Below, in pieces: positions 43,518-48,124 of a stretch of 48,124 nt of DNA (position 1 is the first letter of the stretch; each line of letters begins with the position of its first letter). The stretch lies in NCBI RefSeq assembly GCF_003201855.1, contig NZ_QJKI01000026.1:1-48124 (forward strand), written 5' to 3'. A program made the position numbers and the translations under genes. The DNA is from Rivihabitans pingtungensis. Lineage in GTDB: Bacteria; Pseudomonadota; Gammaproteobacteria; Burkholderiales; Aquaspirillaceae. The notes beneath the pieces were generated by a model, which saw nothing but the letters and a program-made list of their open reading frames with translations, did no database searches and was not told the DNA's origin.

Positions 43518-43613
43518 GCGCCGCTAACAAAACTCCCTGGCGTTGCTGCACGATCCCCGCACTGTCTCAGGAGCATTGCACTGAGTGTTGTTGGCGGTTT
43601 TTAGGGCGTGTCA
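43515..43613 (+). repeat. Palindromic intergenic repeat, copy 7 (diverged), with an IS inserted at its end
   Basis: Left terminus TAAGCGCCGCTAACAAAACT begins with the stop of the upstream gene; the right end GTTGTTGGCGGTTTTTA stops exactly where the IS5-family element begins. The core is shortened (CTGGCGTTGCTGCACGATCC, GCACTGTCTCAGG). Confidence 0.7.
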
Positions 43614-43650
43614 CCAATCAACCCCGACGTGATGAGCAGGTTTTAGCCGC

Positions 43651-44411
43651 TCATGCGAGCCAGACCATGGCAGCAGCAAGATACACCGCACCAAGGAAGT
43701 TACATGCAGTCTTGTCGTATCGCGTTGCAATCGCACGGTATTGCTTGAGACGTGCAAAGAAGTTTTCAATCAGATGCCGTGCCTTGTAAAGATCACGGTC
43801 ATGCTCGCGTGGCTGCCTGTTCGTCACCCGTGAGGGAATCACTACGGTCTTGCCTTTGTCCAGCAGCGGCTTGATCAGCCGGGCATGTGCATCATAGGCC
43901 TTGTCGGCGATGACGGCCTGCGCCGGAGAGTCCTTGAGCAGGGCATCAGCACCCTGGAGATCATGGGCCTGTCCGGGCGTGAGCAAAAAACCTGTCGGGT
44001 TGCCCAAAGCATCGACAGTGGCGTGAATCTTTGTGCTCAGGCCGCCTCGGCTGCGTCCGAGGGCTTGCTTGTCTGGATCCCCCCTTTTGCACCAGCGCTG
44101 TGCTGGTGGGCGCGCACAATGGTCGAATCGATCATGGCGTACTCGTTGTCTGCATCCTGCGCCAGGGCCTCGAACACCCGCTGCCACACCCCCGTCCTGC
44201 TCCAGCGTGAGTGCCGGGTATGCACGACGCGAAAGTCGCCGAATCGCGCTGGCAGGTCGCGCCAGGGGATGCCTGCGCGGTAGCGGTACAGCACGGCATC
44301 GACGAACAGGCGGTTGTTCTTGGCTGTGGCTCCAGGCTGACCTGCCTGGCCGGGCAGCAAATCCTTGATGCGTTCCCACTGCGCATCGCTGAGGGCATAT
44401 CTTTTACTCAT
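43651..44411 (-). CDS. IS5-family transposase made by -1 frameshifting (orfA-orfB)
   Basis: orfA runs from ATG 44411 to 44037 (124 residues: HTH-containing N-terminus and the first catalytic Asp in AMIDSTIVRAH). orfB continues in the -1 frame to the stop at 43651 and supplies GRSRGGLSTKIHATVDALG, the second Asp in VIADKAYDAH and the Glu in ARHLIENFFARLKQYRAIATRYDK. The A4G6 tract (complement of 44079-44088) at the orf overlap is the slippery site: the orfA frame reads K-G-G-I and the -1 frame K-G-G-D-P-D-K. Full length is about 250 residues, so the enzyme looks functional. Confidence 0.9.
44079..44088 (-). promoter_or_regulatory. Programmed -1 frameshift site in the IS5-family transposase
   Basis: The minus strand reads AAAAGGGGGG. 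Slippage by one base joins orfA to orfB in the known transposase register. Confidence 0.75.
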
Positions 44412-44476
44412 GGCGCTCTACATTGGTGCCTGACCTGTGTCCTTCAACCCCTTCGGGTATTGATTGATGACACGCC

Positions 44477-46126
44477 CTAGTCCTGGCGTTTGAGCAGCAC
44501 ATAAAACTCGCGTTTCTCCGCCGGCCGGGCGCCACGCCACAGCATTTTCCACGGGCCTTCCGGCTGATAATTGGCTTCTGGTGTGCTGATCAAACGGTAC
44601 CGACAACTGTGGCCCTGCACGGTTTCGCTATTGAGCAGCGGCAGATTGACATAGTAATACGCCATGGCGCGCGGCAGCTGGTTGCCCGGCGCACTGGCCA
44701 CGCAGCTGTCCAGTTGTGCAGGCAGGCTGGCGCGCAGTGAGAGCATGACCATATGGTAGCCTTTCTGGGCATCCAGCCATGGCAGCCACAGGGTGCCGGC
44801 CAGACTCCACAGCAAGGTCATGCCCAGCGCCCAGTTGGTCACGGCCTGGCGTCCCATCAACCGGCGGCGCGTGACTGCCCAGCCCCAGGCCAGCGACATG
44901 GCCAGTGCCAGCAGCAAGGGCAGGACATGAATCTGGGCTTCATAACTGGGGCTGTATTTGACCGCTTTTGCGGCCAGTTTGGCAGGCCAGCCAAAATTCA
45001 TCGCCGTCCAGCCCAGCCAGACCAGCACACCGGCCAGCCCCAGAGTGAAAATACCGAACCAGTTAAAGAACGCAGCGGCGCCACGTTTGAGGGTGTCCAG
45101 TTCCACGGCAGCCAGTACGGCCAGCGGCAGCAATAGCGGCAGTGCATAGACCGGGTTCTGACGGGGCGACAGCATCAGCATCAGCAGGTTCATCAGCACC
45201 AGCACCAGCGGCAGCTGATAGCGGGTGGACGACAGCCGCTCCCGACCACGCCAGACCGCCCAGGCGGCCAGCGGCCAGGCGGGCCAGGCAAACCATGGTA
45301 GCAGGCGCAGGTAGTAGCCAAAATCGTGCAGCAGGGCAAAGCGGCCAAAGCCATAAAACGGCCCCAGCGCCAGCGAATGCCACCACTGGGCAAACAGTTC
45401 CGGCTGATGTTTGGCCATCGACATCGGCCACATCAGCACCAAAGGCGCGCCCAGGGCCAAGGCAATGGTGATGGTTTTGACATACTGGCGGCTGCGCCAG
45501 CCACGAAACGCGGGCAGCATGGCGGCCGTCATCCACAGCAGCACCAGTTCCACCAGACTGGCCGACAGCATCAGGGCGGCACTGCCCAGCGCCAGCGCCA
45601 GCGCCCCGAGAAAACCACGGCGCAAGGCAAGTGTCAGCCCCAGCAGGCAGGCCGCTTCGGCGCACAGGATGGCTACGTCGGCGCTGAGCTGGTGACCGGT
45701 ATCGATCAAACCCAGGCAGCCAATCAGGATCAACACGGCACTGCGGCCATGGCGGCGGCCGATCAGCTCGCGTGCGGTCATGCCGACAAACAGCAGGGTC
45801 AGCGACATGAACAAGGGAGTGGCCAGCCGCGCCGCGTCATGCAGCGGCAATAGCCATGGAGAAAATGCCCGGGCAAACAGCGCAGCCACCCAGTAATACA
45901 ACGGCGGGGTGTCCAGATACGGTTCCCCGGCAATGCGTGGTGTCAGCCAGTCGCCGCTGTGCAGCATCCACTGCACGACACCAAGGGCATAAGGCTCATC
46001 AGGTTTCCACGGGCCATGGCCCAAAATGCCCGGCCACAGCCAGATAAAGCACAATAGCAGCAACAGCCAGGGCTTTTCTGTTGGCTTGGGCAGTTCGGGG
46101 TGCGAGGGCGGGGTATAGGTCAGCAT
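44477..46126 (-). CDS. ArnT-like integral-membrane glycosyltransferase (PMT family)
   Basis: About 549 residues from ATG 46126; the frame extends 36 nt upstream with no better start. About 12 membrane helices and the family opening KPDEPYALGVVQWMLHSGDWLTPRI-PYLDTPPLYYW, whose Asp-Glu pair and Pro-Pro loop bind the lipid-linked sugar. E. coli ArnT (lipid A aminoarabinose transferase, 550 residues) is the same size, but specificity cannot be told; other undecaprenyl-phosphate sugars are possible. The IS5-family element inserted in the stop codon changes TAA to TAG without altering the protein. Confidence 0.85.
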   Translation of the reverse strand: MLTYTPPSHPELPKPTEKPWLLLLLCFIWLWPGILGHGPWKPDEPYALGVVQWMLHSGDWLTPRIAGEPYLDTPPLYYWVAALFARAFSPWLLPLHDAARLATPLFMSLTLLFVGMTARELIGRRHGRSAVLILIGCLGLIDTGHQLSADVAILCAEAACLLGLTLALRRGFLGALALALGSAALMLSASLVELVLLWMTAAMLPAFRGWRSRQYVKTITIALALGAPLVLMWPMSMAKHQPELFAQWWHSLALGPFYGFGRFALLHDFGYYLRLLPWFAWPAWPLAAWAVWRGRERLSSTRYQLPLVLVLMNLLMLMLSPRQNPVYALPLLLPLAVLAAVELDTLKRGAAAFFNWFGIFTLGLAGVLVWLGWTAMNFGWPAKLAAKAVKYSPSYEAQIHVLPLLLALAMSLAWGWAVTRRRLMGRQAVTNWALGMTLLWSLAGTLWLPWLDAQKGYHMVMLSLRASLPAQLDSCVASAPGNQLPRAMAYYYVNLPLLNSETVQGHSCRYRLISTPEANYQPEGPWKMLWRGARPAEKREFYVLLKRQD

Positions 46127-46188
46127 AGACGCGTAGGCTTGGCAGGGTTGCCGACGTGGCAAAGGCGATATTGTGCGGGATTGCAGTC

Positions 46189-46225
46189 AACAAAAAAAGG
46201 CAGCCAAGGCTGCCTTTTTTTGTTG
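46189..46225. terminator. Bidirectional terminator between rpmE and the ArnT-like gene
   Basis: Stem GGCAGCC/GGCTGCC with a two-base AA loop, flanked by an A-run on the left and a seven-T run on the right (46199-46221 core). On the minus strand it ends rpmE before the downstream ArnT-like gene. Confidence 0.92.
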
Positions 46226-46237
46226 GGGGTTCGTCGA

Positions 46238-46450
46238 TTAACGAGCGAACTTGCCGAACTTTTGCTTGAACTTGTCGATGCGGCCAGCGGTGTCCAGCAC
46301 CTTTTGCTTGCCGGTGTAGAACGGGTGGCACTGCGAGCACACTTCCACGTGGAAGGCGTCTTTGCCCATGGTGGAACGGGTGACGAAGGTGTGGCCGCAG
46401 GAGCAGGTCACGTTCAAGTCTTTGTAATCCGGATGGATGCCAGCTTTCAT
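46238..46450 (-). CDS. rpmE: 50S ribosomal protein L31 (zinc-type)
   Basis: 70 residues. The zinc ligands are visible in TCSCGHTF and [12 protein letters not shown], marking the C+ (zinc-binding) paralogue, whose release under zinc limitation is known from other bacteria. It has a strong ribosome site (AAAGGAAA before ATG), its own promoter upstream and terminator downstream, so it is monocistronic. Confidence 0.97.
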   Translation of the reverse strand: MKAGIHPDYKDLNVTCSCGHTFVTRSTMGKDAFHVEVCSQCHPFYTGKQKVLDTAGRIDKFKQKFGKFAR

Positions 46451-46510
46451 GGTTTTTCCTTTGGGTCACGGGCGCAGGGGGTTTGCCTACGCTACTTTGC
46501 TGAAACCGGC

Positions 46511-46539
46511 ATTATGCGCCATACGCAAATGCTTGACAA
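46511..46539 (-). promoter_or_regulatory. Probable sigma-70 promoter of rpmE
   Basis: On the minus strand, -35 TTGTCA (46539-46534) and -10 CATAAT (46516-46511) are exactly 17 bp apart, and the -10 lies about 60 bp before the rpmE start codon. Confidence 0.75.
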
Positions 46540-46652
46540 GCCGCGCGCCATGCCTGTTTGGGCAAGCAGGCTCGTGATGGTGCGTCGCAAGATTGACGGC
46601 GCGTGCGGGCACTGACCATGCTGCTGTTTTCCCCGCCCTGCTGGAGCCTGCT

Positions 46653-47072
46653 GTGAGCCAAATTTCTGTTGCCGATTTTCAGACTTTAATTGACGCCGAG
46701 TTGCCCTTGGTGGGCTTGTTTGGCATCCGCACCAGCGACATCGGCCATGGCCAGGCGCGCATGCGCATGCACTTCAACCCTGGTCTGATCCGTCCGGGCG
46801 GCACCATTGCCGGCCCGGCGCTGATGGCGCTGGCGGATGTCACCTTGTATGCCGTGGTGCTGGGCATGATCGGCAAGGTGGAGCTGGCAGTAACCACCAG
46901 CCTGAACATCAATTTTTTGCGCAAACCCGGCCAGAAGGACATCCTGGCCGAAGGCCGCATTCTCAAGTTGGGCCAGCGGCTGGCGGTGGGCGAAGTGCTG
47001 CTGTACACCGAGGGTGAAGCCGAGCCGGTGGCGCATGTCACCGGCACCTATTCCATTCCACCCCGGCGCTGA
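46653..47072 (+). CDS. PaaI-type hotdog thioesterase
   Basis: 139 residues from GTG 46653, chosen because GGAG lies 8 nt upstream; the in-frame upstream codons to 46593 look non-coding. The hotdog fold is recognised from GHGQARMRMHFNPGLIRPGGTIAGPALMALADVTLYAVVL, whose Pro-Gly-Gly-x-hydrophobic turn and central helix are typical, followed by the TSLNINFLRKPGQKDILAEG core. It probably hydrolyses acyl- or aryl-CoA; the substrate is unknown. It converges with the alpha/beta hydrolase gene, 11 bp apart. Confidence 0.88.
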   Translation: MSQISVADFQTLIDAELPLVGLFGIRTSDIGHGQARMRMHFNPGLIRPGGTIAGPALMALADVTLYAVVLGMIGKVELAVTTSLNINFLRKPGQKDILAEGRILKLGQRLAVGEVLLYTEGEAEPVAHVTGTYSIPPRR

Positions 47073-47082
47073 CCCTGTCCGC

Positions 47083-48009
47083 TCAGGCCAGCAGCGCCAC
47101 CACGGGCGGGATGGCTGCGCTGGCGGGTGGTGCTGACATGACCTTGCGCTGGGCAAACCAGTCCAGTGCCTCTTGCCACAACCGCTGTGAGCTGGGGCGG
47201 AAGTAACCCATATGCCCAATTGGCCCGGTATGGGCGTCTGGCTGGATGGTGTGCGCCTGCCAGTCAGCGTTGCGGTAGCCTTGCATGAAAGCATCGCGCG
47301 AGCGCGGCGAGGCCCAGGCGTCGTCCAGCGAGTTGGCGGCGACAATCGGCATGCGCACCTGGGCAAACGCCTCGTGCAGTTCCGGCCGTGCCGGGTCGTC
47401 AAAAAAGTAGCGTGGATAGCTGCACCAGCGCTTCCACTGTCGGTAGACATCCAACGGCAGGTTTTCGCCCATGCCCATGCGCTTGAACGGCAAATAACCT
47501 TTCCAGCGGGTGACCAGCGGGCCAACCAGATTCCATAGCAGCACAATGCGCAAGCGCTCCAGCGGCGGCATCCAGCCGTGCCAGCCCGAGCCGGTGCCAA
47601 ACACATAAAACGCATCCAGCAGCTGGTGATTGGGCAGCACGCCCAGCGCATGGCCGCCGTAGGAATGACCCACCATGAACAAGGGGCGACTGGGGTCATG
47701 CATGAGGTTTACGGCAGCAGCGAGATCCAGCCGACCCCAATCAAGGTAGTCCATGCGAAAACCACGCAGCGATTTGGGGGCGGATTGGCCAATGCCGCGA
47801 TAATCCAGCGTCAGCGTGTCATAGCCCTGTTGACGGGCAAATTCGGCAAAGCGGCGATAGAATTTTTGCGGCACGGCGGTGGCGCCGGCCATCACCAGAT
47901 TGGCGCGAGCCGGCCCGGCCGGCGAAAAACGGTGGGCCGTCAGCGTATAGCCGTCGGCGGCTGTCAGGGTCAGGCGCTGGACAGCCGGTGCGCCTTGGGA
48001 AGCCGACAT
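47083..48009 (-). CDS. Alpha/beta hydrolase with acylglycerol-lipase-like N-terminus
   Basis: 308 residues from ATG 48009, with GAGG 7 nt upstream; in-frame ATGs at 48021 and 48027 lack this spacing. The nucleophile elbow GHSYGGHALG gives the catalytic Ser, LDYRGIGQSAP forms the oxyanion-side loop, and AANSLDDAWA and GHMGYFRP supply the likely Asp and His. A cytosolic serine hydrolase; substrate unknown. The start of an IS lies just upstream (48031) and may separate it from its native promoter. Confidence 0.85.
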   Translation of the reverse strand: MSASQGAPAVQRLTLTAADGYTLTAHRFSPAGPARANLVMAGATAVPQKFYRRFAEFARQQGYDTLTLDYRGIGQSAPKSLRGFRMDYLDWGRLDLAAAVNLMHDPSRPLFMVGHSYGGHALGVLPNHQLLDAFYVFGTGSGWHGWMPPLERLRIVLLWNLVGPLVTRWKGYLPFKRMGMGENLPLDVYRQWKRWCSYPRYFFDDPARPELHEAFAQVRMPIVAANSLDDAWASPRSRDAFMQGYRNADWQAHTIQPDAHTGPIGHMGYFRPSSQRLWQEALDWFAQRKVMSAPPASAAIPPVVALLA

Positions 48010-48030
48010 GGTGAACCTCATCAACAAGTT

Positions 48031-48124
48031 AGAGCCTGTTCTGAACTATCCCATAGCGGTAAAATCCAAGCCCCATGGAAAACCGCAAACCTTACCCATC
48101 CGATGTCAGCGACGAAGAATGGGC
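48031..48124 (+). mobile_element. Left end of a second, different IS5-family element (continues beyond window)
   Basis: GAGCCTGTTCTGAACTATCC (48031-48050) has the form of an IS5-family terminal repeat, and a transposase N-terminus starts at ATG 48075 (MENRKPYPSDVSDEEW, a typical IS5-group opening). It inserts after TTA, compatible with a TA or TTA target. The remainder lies outside the window, so completeness is unknown. Confidence 0.7.
48075..48124 (+). CDS. Start of an IS5-family transposase (partial, 3' end outside window)
   Basis: Sixteen visible residues, opening MENRKPYPSDVSDEEW, match the N-terminus of IS5-group transposases with a DEEW motif. This is a different subgroup from the element at 43614, which opens MSKRYALSDAQWERI. 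Confidence 0.7.
   Translation, partial: MENRKPYPSDVSDEEW

Larger units (their letters stand above)
43614..44477 (-). mobile_element. Complete IS5-family element, 864 bp, with TA target duplication
   Basis: Inverted ends GGGCGTGTCACCAATCAA (43614-43631) and its complement with one mismatch (TTGATTGATGACACGCCC, 44460-44477). The flanking TA at 43612-43613 and 44478-44479 is the target duplication. The two-frame transposase with a slippery site is of the IS427 type. The element sits between a repeat end and the 3' end of an ArnT-like gene. Confidence 0.92.

Noticed and set aside
11436..43613. CRISPR array made of the palindromic repeats
   Set aside because: Copies are kilobases apart, ~115 bp long, in both orientations and lack regular spacers or cas genes.

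Overview
This window is a GC-rich chromosome segment from a betaproteobacterium, most likely of the order Neisseriales (Chromobacteriaceae-like). The assignment is inferred from conserved neighbourhoods (yciB-yciI-bolA-parvulin, coaBC next to dut, nudJ next to mnmA, folB divergent from plsY) and from protein similarity recalled from memory; no search was run.

Layout. (1) 1-5630 is a rearranged, mobile-element-rich end. The 3' end of a phasin-like gene and the first ~39 codons of a PhaB-type acetoacetyl-CoA reductase are cut off by a foreign block with a NIT-HAMP-GGDEF diguanylate cyclase, an unknown 326-aa protein and an IS21-family istA/istB pair whose right end lies inside a spuC-like aminotransferase. 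(2) 5630-11435 is a putrescine-catabolism cluster: truncated spuC, puuA/spuB and puuD/spuA on the minus strand, divergent from a Cro/cupin regulator and puuC. (3) 11816-13157 holds a small RTX protein and an unknown protein. (4) 13454-17885 is mostly housekeeping: mnmA, a secreted unknown, nudJ, a bfd ferredoxin with a probable Fur-controlled promoter, dut and coaBC. (5) 18450-29234 has two chemoreceptors, a minus-strand operon yciB-yciI-bolA-two parvulins, a Gcr-type 'recombinase' membrane protein and mltA. (6) 29468-31440 is a two-gene Septu-like defence pair (PtuA ATPase plus PtuB HNH nuclease). (7) 31787-33460 has folB and plsY, each followed about 45 bp after its stop codon by a ~270-bp structured repeat in the same sense. 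(8) 33696-38007 encodes a NCS1-transporter/hybrid histidine kinase fusion with an overlapping LuxR-type response regulator. (9) 38199-48124 holds OsmC, a Cro/cupin regulator divergent from a BenE transporter, a dual PAS-GGDEF-EAL protein, a complete IS5-family element, an ArnT-like glycosyltransferase, rpmE, a hotdog thioesterase, an alpha/beta hydrolase and the start of another IS5-family element.

Two non-coding repeat systems stand out. The first is a ~115-bp inverted-repeat family with at least seven full or degenerate copies plus half copies. Its terminus repeatedly contains or abuts the stop codon of the gene before it. The second is the pair of ~270-bp, five-hairpin elements behind folB and plsY. 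One long stem in this pair differs between the copies by four compensatory base-pair changes, which argues that the folded structure is under selection.
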